This document shows positions 11,556 through 23,257 of a DNA stretch of 64,000 bases, piece after piece. A program made the translations under genes and the position numbers. Within the stretch, counting starts at the first letter, position 1. Every line of letters begins with the position of its first letter. The stretch covers positions 60,265,028 through 60,329,027 of the forward strand of contig OY776129.1 of the NCBI GenBank assembly GCA_963675135.1, given 5' to 3'. The notes beneath the pieces were generated by a model. It was given only the letters and a program-made list of their open reading frames with translations. It was not told the DNA's origin and did no database searches. This DNA is from Galeopsis tetrahit. Taxonomy: Eukaryota > Streptophyta > Magnoliopsida > Lamiales > Lamiaceae.

Positions 11556-14395
11556 CGAACGGCGATTTGCGATTTCTTCGTGCCGAAGGTTTTTTTGTCT
11601 TTGTGTTTTCTTCGAGCGGTTTCTTCGACGGTTTTGTCACGGTTTCTCTCTAAGAAGTTGGTATCATCTATTTTAAAACTCTACGGTACGTTTTGATTTG
11701 TTCGTTTTGTGTTGTTCTTTTTATTTATTGGGTATTTCATTTTTTTATGTATATATCTTGTTAGTTTTTGGTTGATTATATGTTTTTCTGGTGTTGTTTA
11801 CTGATTTTTGTATTTTTTGCTTGTTTTTACGAGATTTTGTTAATGTTAGGGTTTTCTTTTTCTCGTTTACTGGTTATGTACTGTATTTTGTATGATTTTT
11901 TAAGTTATTTGTTATTTTTATGCTTTGGGGAGTTGATTTACTGATTTTTTTGTTGATTTGTGAATATTTTTTGTTGTTTCTGTTTCTTTTTTCTTTGCAT
12001 GTTGTTTTTCAAGTGTGTTAATTCTATATTAGTATGTTATTTTCTGGTTTATTGATGTAGTAAATGGTGTTTGTTTATGTAGTGTTTTTATTTTTTGTTT
12101 CTAGTAACACATTTACATATATACATGTATTAGAGTTTTATGTTTCTAGTAACACATTTACATATTTTTCGTGGTAGTATTAAGTTTTATGTTTCTAGTA
12201 GTTTATTATAAAGTTTATGTATATGTAGTAAAATATTTTTATATATGTAGTAATGATATTTGGTTAATGTAGTAATACATTGTTATGAGTTCATTTTACT
12301 AGTTTCTGTTTAAGTAATAGTATTTTTTACAAGTTTCTGTACATGTTGTGTTTTCAACTTATTGTTGTGGTTACACATTTGTTACACATGTATTAACAAT
12401 TTTCTGTGTTTCTGTAGGTATAGTAACACATTTTTAAATGGCAGACGATCAGTATAGATGCACTATGCTTCTATTGGAAGGTCCTCCTGTTCGATCATCT
12501 AAAAGGGCAAGGCCAATGAAGCCTAAGAAAGAAACTGTTGAGCCTAAGAAGAAAAAGGCTAAGCCTATTGAATCTGAATCTGAATTTGATTCTGATGTTC
12601 AGTTTGTAAAACATGTTAGGCCGTTTATTCCTCATGGTAATCCTTCTGGTCTTTTCGAGGTTATCAAAAATCTTACCCCTAAGCAAGTGCAGGATGTTAA
12701 GGACATTGGTTTTGGGGGGTTGTTGAATCTGAAGCTTACAAGAATAATTGGTAATGATATGTTGAATTGGCTGGTTAAAAACTTTAACCACAGTAGTTGG
12801 ATGTTATCTCTTGGTAGATCACGTAGTGTTCTTTTAAGTCCTGATGATGTTTATGATATCTTTATGCTCCCTCGTTGTGGTGAATATGAGGTTTCAAGTT
12901 ATTTGCGTTGTGATGAAAATGTTGTGCTGAAAAGGCTGAAGTATGTGTATGGGGTTCGTTCGAATGATAAGGTGTCTTCACTTGCTGCGTTGATTAAATC
13001 CAATCTTGGTGGTGGTGGAGATGACTTTAAACGTGTATTTGTTTTCTACTGCCTTCAGTCCTTTTTCGACCATCCTCCGAATACTCGTATATGCTCCAGT
13101 TTGATGAAATGTGTCGAGGATGTCAGTAAGATACCGAAGACAGATTGGTGTTCCTACATTTTTAAGAGGTTATGTGATGCTGTGAAGACATTTAATGTTA
13201 ATTCAACGTGCCACGTTCCAGGATGTCTGCCAATCCTCCAAATTTGCTATCTACACCGGCTAAAGTGGCGTGGGGTTGTTGAGCCGAGGCAGATTCCTCT
13301 TATCCAACACTGGACTGATAGCAAGATGCTTGAACGTTGTTTGCAGGAGGAGGATGGAAAGGTGTATGGTGATGGTGATTTAGTTGTTGATGTGTACCCT
13401 ATCACTGAAAAAGGAGTTGTTAAAGCTCAGTTTGTCAATGAACAGGTAATTTAATTTATTAAATTTTTTAGTTTTTTTTTTTTTAAAATTCTAACATTTT
13501 TTTTGTTTTATGCTGCTATTCAGGAAGGACATTCAGGAAATAAGTGTCCAGTAGATGAAGCTCAGGTATATCTTTTACTTTTTAGTAATTTTTTGTTTAT
13601 GTAGTAACTTACATTATTGCATGTAGTAATATAATATGTTTCTTAGAGTAATACATTGTTTTGTATGTAGTAAAACATTTTTTCCTATGTTATACTTTGT
13701 TACATGTAGTTATTGTGGTTGCATAAGTTATGTTGATGTAGTAATTCATATTATCTCATGTAGTAAAATATAATATCTTATGTAGTATCATATTTTGTGT
13801 ATAGTGTTCAGTTTGTGTAGTAATTCATATGTTTTTTGTATAGTGTTCAGTTGGTGTAGTATCAAATATTTTATGCATGTAGTAACACATATTCTTTCAT
13901 GTAGTAGTAATTAATTTTAATTCCAGTGTTTATTTGGTGTAGTAAGACTTATTATTGCATGTAGTATTATTTAATATTGTGTTTAGTAATAGATAGGCAT
14001 CATCTTGTAATATAAAATATTTTTCATTGCAGGATGATCCAAAGATGTTGCATGATTTAATGCAGGATATTTGTGAAATTTCGTCAGATTATGTGAAAAA
14101 ATTGAGAAATATTAAAGATGTTGCAACTGTTGTTAGCTCAAGTTCAGAGGAACTTAGTGATTCTCAAAAATTTTACTCTGATGAAAAGGTTTTAGCAACA
14201 ATTGATGGGTTGGTTGCTAACTTTTTACGTACTAAAGAACTTGTGCTAGAGATGCCTAGTTTTGAGCTTTTTTCAGATGATCCACTTGACTGTTTTGGTT
14301 TAAATAAAAATGGTGGTGAGAAAGATGATGGTGGTGAGAAAGATGGTGGTGGAAAAGATGGTGGGGAAGAGGCTGTTGATAGGGAAGAAGTTTGT

Positions 14396-14398
14396 TAG
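14396..14398 (+). other. In-frame TAG in exon 3 of the Ulp1-like gene
   Basis: The reading frame is open on both sides (14033-14395 and 14399-14889) and the downstream exons stay in register. The codon is therefore a single nonsense change (or sequencing error) near residue 472, before the catalytic domain. Confidence 0.8.
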
Positions 14399-14469
14399 AG
14401 AGATCTGGGTGGGAATGATGTTGTTGAGGAAGCGACTGTTGAGACTGTTATTGGAGATGAAATTTTAAG

Positions 14470-14612
14470 GGAAGATGTTGTTGTTGGTGAGGCTGTTGGT
14501 GAAGCTATTGGGGATGTTGGTGAAGCTGTTGGGGCTGTTGCTGTTGGGGCTGTTGGTGAGGCTGTTGATGCTGTTGGGGCTGTTTGTGAGACTGTTGAGG
14601 CTGTGGTTAAGG
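14470..14612 (+). repeat. Coding minisatellite in the Ulp1-like exon 3
   Basis: Repeats of GTTGGTGAGGCT and GTTGGGGCT-like words encode a run of Gly-Glu-Ala-Val and Gly-Ala-Val units. It follows a stretch of GGTGGTGAGAAAGAT repeats at 14310-14380. The tract probably expanded by slippage and gives a disordered linker. Confidence 0.7.
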
Positions 14613-16779
14613 ACAAAATCAGTGGTGAAGATATTGACGAGGATGCTGAAGAGCCCGAAAGTGATGACAAATACAGTGATGGAAGTGATAGTGATGAAGA
14701 GGTTTTTGAGAAAGCATGGGGAAAGTTTGTTTTTGATTGTGACAGTCATTTTGGAAAAGTTTTTATGAAAATTGAGAAGGATGTTGTGTATTTGTCTGAG
14801 TTTTGTAATGCCAATGCAAGGATATTTTCTAGCATGAAGACTGGATTGTTGAATATTTTTGATTATGTTTTTCACTCCAAGGAAAACATGTAGTAAGTTT
14901 TTATTTTTTGTTCTTCCTGTTCATATATTTCTATTGTTCATGTGTTTACTAATAAGCATTATATCTTGTACTAAATAATTTTTCTTTTATTTTTTGTTGT
15001 AGTGATGAGCTATTCAATACAGACACTGGATTACATATGGTTAGCAAAGATGATTTTTGGACGTTGTATACAGACAAGGAAATCAGTATGCCAGTTATAA
15101 CTGCGGTGGCGTATATGATTAATTCAGAATTTCATAATTGTTCTAAGAAAAGACTCTCTAGATATATCTTTAGCCTTGATCACAGTGTAAGTGTATTAAC
15201 AAAAATTTGTGTTTTTTAATTTTTTGTTTATTTTTTATAATTTTATTTTTTGTTAATACAGAAAGCTTTGGAGCATATGATAACTTTTGCAAAAAAGAAG
15301 AAAGAATATGAAGCAGAAATTATTGGTTCTTGGAAAGGTTGTCTCAATTTAATGCCGAACAAGGATGCTTTAATGACAGCGGATTTGGTATTTATTTTTT
15401 TAATATTATTTTCATTACAGTTTTTTTTATATTTTAATCACATATTTATATTTATATATATATTTTTTGCAGATTTTCGTCCCATTTTGTGTATTTACAC
15501 ATTTTGCTGCTGTTGTTTTTAACTTTTCGAATGACACTTTGCAATACCTGGATAATATGATTCATGTTAAACCCGAGACATACTACAAGATGGCTAAAAT
15601 ATTGGTTAGTGAATTTTTTTAATGTAGTATTTCAATTCTTTACTTGTAGTAATATTTATCTGTATATGTAGTAATTCACAAATTCTTTATTTTAATGTAG
15701 CTATATGTTTATGTTATTATGTAATAATATATTGTGTGTGCAGATGACATGTATTTCTAAACTGTATATATGTAGTAATCTATATATGTACATGTAGTAA
15801 TCTATATCTTTACATGTAGTATTCATTAAGTGTGTTTATTTTCTATTTGCAGCAAAGACTCATGTTCACCTTTTTGAAGGATTTTGATCATCCTAATGCT
15901 GCTAAGGTTAAAGATTTTGATCTTGTTGACATTCCATTTGAATGGAAGAAAGCAGAAAGTAACAAGGATTGTGGTGTTTTTCTTACTCACCACATTTTTC
16001 ATTTCAATGTGGAACTTTATTCTTCTGCTGATCTTTGTAATGTATGTTTTTCTTATCATTTTTTTTTTAATTTTTGTTTATCTTTTTTTTTTTATACATG
16101 TTGTCATGATTCTACTCTTTTTTTTTTTTTTTTTGTGTAGGCTGATTTAAGAATTAGAATGAGGGCTGAGTTGTGTGTGAGTTTGATAACCTCAAATGCC
16201 AATGTGAAGAAAGATACAATCATAGATAAAGTCTATGATTTTTATCTGAAGAAGTCGTTGTTGTTAGAGGAACTTGAAAAGGCGAAGAAAATAGAGGAAG
16301 TGAAGAAAGCAGCTGAAGAAAGGAGGAAAAATTTACGATCTAGCAGGAAGAATTGATGATTTTTAATCTATCTTTTTGAATGATGAACATTATTTGTGTT
16401 TTGAATACTTATTTTGTATGTTTTCTGGTATTGTTGGGGGAATTTTGAACTGGTTGAATAGTTTGGTAATGTGGTGGATGTTTTTATGTATTTTGTATGT
16501 ATGTTTTTTTTGTATTTAGTATTAATTGAATATCTTTCATATTCTTAGCAGGTCCAAATTAACACAAACCTTTTTTTGAAGAGTTTTGTGCAAACTCCTA
16601 AGGTACATAATCATAGTAATATGATTATAATTGTAGTCATTGTTATTCTTAGGAGCTTCAAATTAACATATATTTGTTTACACAGTTTTCAACAATCTTT
16701 TTGTGCAATGAAGATTGATTTAAAGAAAGAATCTATAAGGTATTTATTCATTTTTAAATATTATACTCTAGGTTTTAGG

Positions 16780-17545
16780 AATAGTAATCAAATAATGTCA
16801 TGTAGTAACATAAAACATTACATGTGGTAACATTAATGTAGTTATTTTCAGTAATCAAATAATAATACTAAAATATTTTAAATTATAACACTTATTTAAT
16901 TTATAATAATGTATTTTCATTTCGATATGAGTAGTAATCAAATAATTTCATGTAGTAACACAAAATTTTACATGTAGTAACACAAAATTTTACATGTAGT
17001 AACAAAAACATAATAATGCAGTAATCAAATAATAATACTAAAATTTGTGTTACTATAATTTTTGTTAAATTACAGTGATGTACATTTCATTTCGATATGA
17101 GTAGTAATCAAATAATTTCATGTAGTAACACAAAATTTTACATGTAGTAACACAAAATTTTACATGTAGTAACAAAAACATAATAATGCAGTAATCAAAT
17201 AATAATACTAAAATTTGTGTTAATATAATTTTTGTTTAATTACAGTGATGTACATTTCATTTCGATATGAGTAGTAATCAAATAATTTCATGTAGTAACA
17301 CAAAATTTTACATGTAGTAACACAAAATTTTACATGTAGTAACAAAAACATAATAATGCAGTAATCAAATATTAATACTAAAATTTGTATTACTATAATT
17401 GTTGTTCTATTATAGTAATGGACATTTTCAGTTCGATACGAGTATTTAATCAAATAATTCCATGTAGTAACACAAATTATTACATGTAGTAACAAAAACA
17501 TAATAATTCAGTAATCAAATAATAATACTAAAATATGTAAAAAAA
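16780..17545. repeat. Tandem repeat of about 170 bp between the two convergent MULE genes
   Basis: The word TTCGATATGAG recurs at 16921, 17091 and 17261, with a diverged copy at 17432, giving a period of 170-171 bp and about 3.5 units. Each unit holds several TGTAGTAAC words spaced by CACAAAATTTTACA. The second and third units are nearly identical, so the array expanded recently. It lies in the shared 3' region of both genes. Confidence 0.9.
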
Positions 17546-17638
17546 ACTTAACTCACAGTAATACTTTTTCAACCTTGTTTTCTGCATTTTAACAGTAAAA
17601 TGATATAGTAAAGTAGTCTTTTGAATTAAAAAAGAAAA

Positions 17639-20316
17639 CTAAAATAAATGAGGATTTGGTGTCATGGAGCCAAATTCATTGGCTAATTCAGCTGTAGTTT
17701 TTTTCTTCTTTCTCCCAAAATGATTTTTAGTCCTCTTCTTTCTGCCTTTCGTAATTGTGCGTTTAGGATCCAGAACATGCCTTGTTTCTCCAGAATCAGC
17801 AGTAGCAGCAGCAATTGTAATTTTTTTAGATTTCAATTCTTCAAGTGCCACTGAATCTCTTCTTTGACCCTCCTCTATTATTTTTCTTGCATCAATATCT
17901 CCTTCACTCTCCAAAATCATATTATAACTCTTTCTTGCCATTTCATATCTCCAAAGGACTGTACGATCAACTTTCCAGGTTTCAACTTGACCGTTTGTTT
18001 TGTCCCAAATTTTTGATTTTGCAATTTTTGTCCACCTTTTCTTTATGTAGGAATCTGGTATAGTGTCCACAGAATTTATGTGTAGTACTCTCAATGAATG
18101 GCTACACAATATACCACGTTCTTCAAATCTCTTGCATGAGCATGTGATACAATTCATGCTGAAATCGTAGATCACTTTTTGTGTCACACCACGCCATGTC
18201 ACCTCATATACCACTGTAGTATTATCAGTCCCAACAATTGTTGAACTACTTGATATACACTTCAAAAACTCTACTTCAAACTTTTTGTAAACATTAAGGG
18301 TGTATATTTCAGAAGCATGTCTCACCAGTGCATTTATAGTGAATGATGAATCTGGCTTCACCCTTGAGCTCTTGAACTCATCCTCTTTTTCCTTTATTCT
18401 CCAAGTTTCAACTATATTATAAAAAATTCCAAAAAATTCAGTCAAGCTTGTTGTCTTCTTTGAATTGAATGAAATGGAACTGTTTGCACTCTCACTCCTT
18501 TGGGAAGATAGGATTCCAGCTGAAAAGAAGTCCTTGTTTAGTGCAGTACACCACTTCTCCCTTATATTGTACAATCTGTTAAACCATTCATGATCCTGTA
18601 GATTATATCTTGAAATCAATCCATTCCAGCGACTCTCAAACTCCTCTTCATCAGTACACCATGATAAGCACTTGTTGAACTCTTCTTTAAAATCTTCATC
18701 ACACTTTAGCTTTGCAAATCTAGAAACTGCATTTTGTTGGAGGTGCCAAATACAGAGCCTGTGTCTTGTTTCAGGAAAAATCTGAAAAGGTATAAATTTA
18801 TTATATGTAGTAACACACATTATATAATGTAGTATATTAAATAACTGCATGTAGTAACTAGTACTATTTCATGTATTTTTATTAGATCATACCTTTTCTA
18901 TTGCATGTGCTATAGCTGCATCTTGGTCTGTGAATATTGTTACTGGACTCCTTCCACCCATAGACTTCTTGAACACTGTGAATAGCCATTCAAAAGTTTC
19001 TATTTTCTCATTTGATAAGAACGCACATCCAAACATAATATTTCTCCAATGGTTGTTAATTCCAATGAATGGTGCACATATGAGGTTGTATTTGTTAGTA
19101 CGGTAGGTTGTGTCGAACACCATTACATCACCATATATTCCATAATCTTCTTTCATCATTGAATCTCTCCAAAAAGCGTTAGTCATTCTTCCCTCATCAT
19201 CCATTTGCACTCTGTAAAAAAAGCCAGTCTCTTCATTGTTCTGGTTTTGTATTAATTCCATGAAAGTCCTTGTATCACCACCCTCTATGGCCTTCATTCT
19301 TTCACGATTCACAAAGTTCAAGTGATCTCTCATTGTGTGTCCAACTTGCTCTTCACCCCCAGCATTAAATGCAAGGTATCTGAAAGAGTCAGCTGATTTA
19401 ATACCAGAAGATACCATATCCACAATTGCAAGAGCCTTTCCATCTTTGATTGTTCTTTCAGATCTATGCATGTGATTCCATTCTTGTCTTGTCAAATAAT
19501 GATTGTGATCCAAGACATGTTTCACAACCTCATACGATCCATCCACAAGTTTTATCCTCATTTGAGCTTTTGCAATTAGTTCTTGTGTCTCCTCGTCTCC
19601 TTCTATTTGGTACGTCCTTACTTTTGTCCTTCACACCATTGCAAGAGCAGACATACAGTTTGGATACTACTATTTTGTTGCCATCCTTAGAGAGTATTCC
19701 AGTTGATTTTCGGACACTAAAACCCACTATTCTAGCATGTGCACAGTAGATGTCAAACATTTCACATTCTTTTTCTCTTCTTATTCCAATTAGTGAATCA
19801 CCATATAAACTGTAGTCAGTATCCTTTTCTATGATATCTGTATCATCATCTTTCTCAGTTGTTTCATTAGCAACTTCAATTAGAAGTGTACCACTACCTA
19901 TGTATATCAGTAACACAATAATATTCATATAGTAAAACATATTTGACCATGTAGTAAAACATATTTGATCATGTAGTAAAGTTATAAGTAGAGCTCATAT
20001 GATCATTGGTTTTTTATCATGCAATACATCAACAATATATATTTAGAAGTGTGTAAAAACAAGAATATTAATTAGTAAACCAGTAATCTTCATGTAGTAA
20101 ACAAGAATATGTTGTTACTGTAGAAAATCAATCGTTGTATAGTAAGATAAGTTTACCTGTTACTGTAGAATCATCAGTATTTGATATAAATATGCCTAGA
20201 TCATCTTCGCAATTGTCTGTATTCATTACGATCGGCGTCAGATCTGTCTCCATAGGGTTGTTGTCGTCGTCGTCGTCGCCGTCGGTGTAGCTTTCTCGAT
20301 TTTTTTTTTCCAGCAT
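17639..20316 (-). pseudogene. FAR1/MURA-type MULE transposase, one frameshift
   Basis: Three exons on the minus strand: 20157-20316, 18893-19897 and 17639-18781; 2308 bases, one more than a multiple of three. An acidic N-terminus precedes a FAR1-type WRKY-GCM1 zinc-finger region (residues about 95-185: Cys, Cys, then LDHNHYL). The DDE transposase core follows (VMVFDTTYRTNKY near 310, DQDAAIAHAI near 380, CIWHLQQNA near 400), then a SWIM zinc finger near 601 (CSC with CSH) and a basic C-terminus (KGRKKRTKNHFGRKKKK). Length about 768 residues fits FHY3/FAR1-like transposases. The frameshift is an A run at 19568-19571 inside the FAR1 domain. Role: cut-and-paste transposition at the element's inverted repeats. 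Confidence 0.92.
19568..19571 (-). other. Homopolymer frameshift in the transposase FAR1 domain
   Basis: The minus strand reads four A where three would keep the frame. Upstream sequence codes for DTRTNC, and downstream sequence in the next frame codes for MRIKLVDG. Both parts are needed for a normal FAR1 domain. Confidence 0.8.
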
Positions 20317-20449
20317 GATTATAGGGATGATTGGATGAATTATTAATTTCGCGTTGCCCTAGGACCCGCGAATTTATTGGACCCGTTCGGGTAAGTTGAC
20401 CCGCGAGATTAATTTTACCCGAATTGATAGACCCGTGAATTTAGGTTAT

Positions 20450-20532
20450 ACTTTGACTTTTTGCTGGAATGATGGGCCTTGGCCCAATTAGGGTGTATTT
20501 CATACATGCAATATTGCAGGCAAGACCAGCCC
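20450..20532. repeat. Right terminal inverted repeat of the MULE
   Basis: Inverted partner of 11248-11330. Read inward from 20532 it starts GGGCTGG and contains CTGCAATATTGCATG and TTGGGCCAAGGCCCATCA. The transposase start codon lies about 130 bp further in, so this end probably holds its promoter (inference). Confidence 0.85.
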
Positions 20533-20541
20533 TTTTTAAAT
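20533..20541. repeat. Right 9-bp target-site duplication of the MULE
   Basis: TTTTTAAAT, identical to 11239-11247, directly outside the right inverted repeat. Both copies lie the same 27 bases from the end of the shared CTGCAATATTGCAT core. Confidence 0.85.
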
Positions 20542-20548
20542 TATGTTT

Positions 20549-20590
20549 CAGCGCTCTCTCTCTCTCTCTCTGTATATATATATACCTTTA
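20549..20590. repeat. (CT)n followed by (TA)n microsatellite
   Basis: CT units at about 20552-20571 directly continue into TA units to about 20583, just outside the MULE. Confidence 0.8.
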
Positions 20591-20848
20591 GATTTATTTT
20601 ATTTTGTAAATTGCATTTCACAATGAGTTTATACTTGAAATATAAAGACAAACAAAACGACATGGTTGCATTTTCTATTTGATCGTTTTTAGTGTTTAAA
20701 TCATTTTAATCTTTTGATCACAATTTAATTTGTTATTTGTATCATCTCTCTTGCTAGTACTATGATTATGCAGTATTTACTTCAAATGGTAAATATTGTA
20801 AAATTCTAAGTCCAAATACAATTTACTAGAATAATTTTGTATAAGTGG

Positions 20849-21228
<380 letters not shown>

Positions 21229-23257
21229 TCATGGAAGGCGTGGAAATCTGGAGAAATCGGGCTTTCTGCGTTCTAAGTAGGCGTTCTTCCCCTCACTACC
21301 TTCCTCTGTCCCGTAGAATAAAAGAGTCGCATCTCCACCAATTTGCTGAAACAACAAACATCGAATTGTATCTCTATTAGTACGAGGCCTTTTAGTACAA
21401 GTAGTCATATGAAATTCGAGACAGACATGCATTGTCTCGATTTTAAGAATATTCAAGAAAGTCGATTATGTGTACGTACCTGAAGTCCAGAATGTCCATC
21501 ATCAGCTGCATTGATAGCTGATTTACATAGACGAATCGCCATTGGACTGTTACTCAGAATCTCTCTACACCATTTGATTGTCTCTTCTTCAAGCTTTTCT
21601 AGCTGATGATACAAACCAAACTCTCTTATTAGCTTAATTTACAAATTTCACATCTAAGTTCGAATAAAGAAATTCTTACCGGAACAACAGTATTAACAAG
21701 TCCCATTTTCTCTGCTTCATGAGCATTGTAAAACCTTGCCATAAACCACATTTCTCGAGCTCGTTTTGGACCAACCTATTCAACACACATTCATCATGAA
21801 CAACGTCCACTTTCAAGTTTCTCAATAAAAGATTGCAATAAATGCTCAAACGCTTACCAAACGAGACATCACGGAAGCCCCATAACCAGCATCAAAGCTT
21901 CCAACCTGCAGTTTTCATTCAAAATTTATCATGTTTTCTACAACACACAGGACAAATTTTCAAGAATTTCAAGAATGTCTCATATTCTGCAGAGGAAATC
22001 ACAAGAGAATTATATTGCGTACCTTTGGCCCCGTTTGGCCAAAAACAGCATTATCAGCAGCAATTGTTAGATCACAAACCATATGGAGCACATGTCCACC
22101 CCCTACAGCATAGCCTGCAACCTTTTATGTTGCAGGAGAAACAAACATAAATTAATGTTAATGATGTCACAATTCCAACATTGTTCAACTGATCATATCT
22201 GGATTCAATATAGATCAACAAAGCTTACCATTGCAATCACTGGCTTGGGAAGGCGACGAATTTGCACCTGCATTATAAACAATTAGTCGGACACCTTAAT
22301 CAACACTAAGAAAACTTGGTACTAATCAAGATTGGTAGTTATAGTATTGGAGATGAAATGTACCTGAAGATCTAAGACATTGAGACGGCCAAAATTATCA
22401 TAATCGACGTAACCTTCCTTGCCTCTAAGCGATTGATCACCTCCACTGCAAAATGCCAAACTCCCCTGCAGCAAGCATAATACACCTTATGTCACATAAA
22501 AAGTAGACTAGTTCCTTTGATTGAATTTTATGTCTGAACAGAACATGCATTACTAACAACACTGTTAATATTCAAAATAGCACAAATATATTTCAACTTT
22601 TATTTTTTTGGAGGATATAAAGAAACATTTCAAAATATTATACTTCCAATCTAAGAGTGTAAGAATGTTGACTTCAATAACTTGTAGTATACATAATTGT
22701 GATCAACTTTAATTAAAATTTCGTCAACTAAGAATCATGAAAATGAAGCTCAAACATTAAACTACATTAATTAATAAATTACCTTCCCAGTGAAAATGAT
22801 AACTCCGATTGAATTATCATCTCTAGCGTCGTTAAAAGCACGCATGAGCTCCTTCACCGTCAGTGGCCGGAAAGCATTTCTCTTCTCCGGCCGATTAATC
22901 GTAATCTACAAAACACCAAAAATACAATTAAAAAAAACTAATTAAAATAAAAAAGGAAAAGGAAAACAAAAAATAAAATAAGTTGAAATTAACCTTAGCA
23001 ATGCCTTCTCCCACAGCCTTTTCATAGATAATGTCGATGAACTCCTTGCCGGAATCATCAACCGCCGGTTTCCATTCCGGGATGTGCGAGGAAACTTGGC
23101 CGTGAACTCGATGATAGGTATCATCGAATTTGGAGCTGCAATTGGATAAACCAATGTCGGTATTAGATGAATAATTTTGAGGTGGAATTAGATGTCGGTT
23201 AAGAGACGCCATTCTTCTGTTAATCGTTTCAGCATCTTTTCCGTTCATCGCAGCCAT
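21229..23257 (-). CDS. MENB: 1,4-dihydroxy-2-naphthoyl-CoA synthase, peroxisomal (MenB/naphthoate synthase)
   Basis: Nine exons (minus): 22994-23257, 22783-22905, 22364-22465, 22229-22267, 22023-22121, 21858-21905, 21680-21775, 21480-21602, 21229-21345. The sum is 1011 bases, 336 residues. It closes the second ring of phylloquinone by converting o-succinylbenzoyl-CoA to DHNA-CoA. Crotonase-fold features are visible: ITINRPEKRNAFRP, FCSGGDQ, the oxyanion-hole region VAGYAVGGGHVLH, and TGPKVGSFDAGYG. Residues 15-23 (RMASLNRHL) fit the PTS2 peroxisome signal R-x6-H-L, as in the Arabidopsis enzyme. The start at 23257 gives MAAMNG; a second Met at residue 4 is possible. All introns are GT/AG and phase 0. 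No lesion seen; this looks like a normal gene. Confidence 0.96.

Larger units (their letters stand above)
12438..16356 (+). pseudogene. Ulp1-type cysteine protease-like gene carried by the MULE, one premature stop
   Basis: Eight coding exons: 12438-13445, 13524-13565, 14033-14889, 15003-15186, 15262-15387, 15473-15604, 15853-16041, 16141-16356; total 2754 bases, 917 codons plus stop, all GT/AG. Residues 20-45 are basic (KKKKAKP), a possible nuclear signal. Residues about 60-320 resemble the N-terminal domain of plant Ulp1-like transposon proteins. Exon 3 encodes an acidic, low-complexity middle with Gly/Ala/Val-rich repeats. The C-terminal part carries the papain-like triad of C48 peptidases: His near 749 (VFTHF), Asp near 766 (QYLDN), Cys near 823 in NKDCGVF. 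The family removes SUMO/ubiquitin-like modifiers; activity here is untested, and the Trp usually after the His is Phe. A TAG at 14396-14398 interrupts exon 3. A leader intron 11686-12417 is likely. Confidence 0.85.
11248..20532. mobile_element. 9.3-kb Mutator-like element (MULE) with Ulp1-like cargo and FAR1-type transposase
   Basis: Left end (11248 onward) and right end (reverse complement from 20532) align over about 80 bp with one gap. Shared words at the same offset include CTGCAATATTGCAT and TTGGGCCAA, and further in AAAAGTCAA. The 9-bp sequence TTTTTAAAT occurs exactly outside both ends (11239-11247 and 20533-20541), the target duplication size of Mutator-like elements. Inside are two convergent genes: a Ulp1 protease-like gene on plus (12438-16356) and a FAR1/MURA-like transposase on minus (17639-20316). 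Plant MULEs with Ulp1-like genes are known (Kaonashi-type elements in Arabidopsis and similar ones in other plants); a complete two-gene copy with defined ends is a useful specimen. Confidence 0.92.

Noticed and set aside
14395..14875. Minus-strand frames opposite Ulp1-like exon 3
   Set aside because: They are shadows of the Gly/Ala/Val repeat; the plus frame fits the exon structure.
16905..17530. Regular direct repeats that look like a CRISPR array
   Set aside because: Units are 170 bp with near-identical 'spacers', in plant DNA inside a transposon; it is a tandem repeat.
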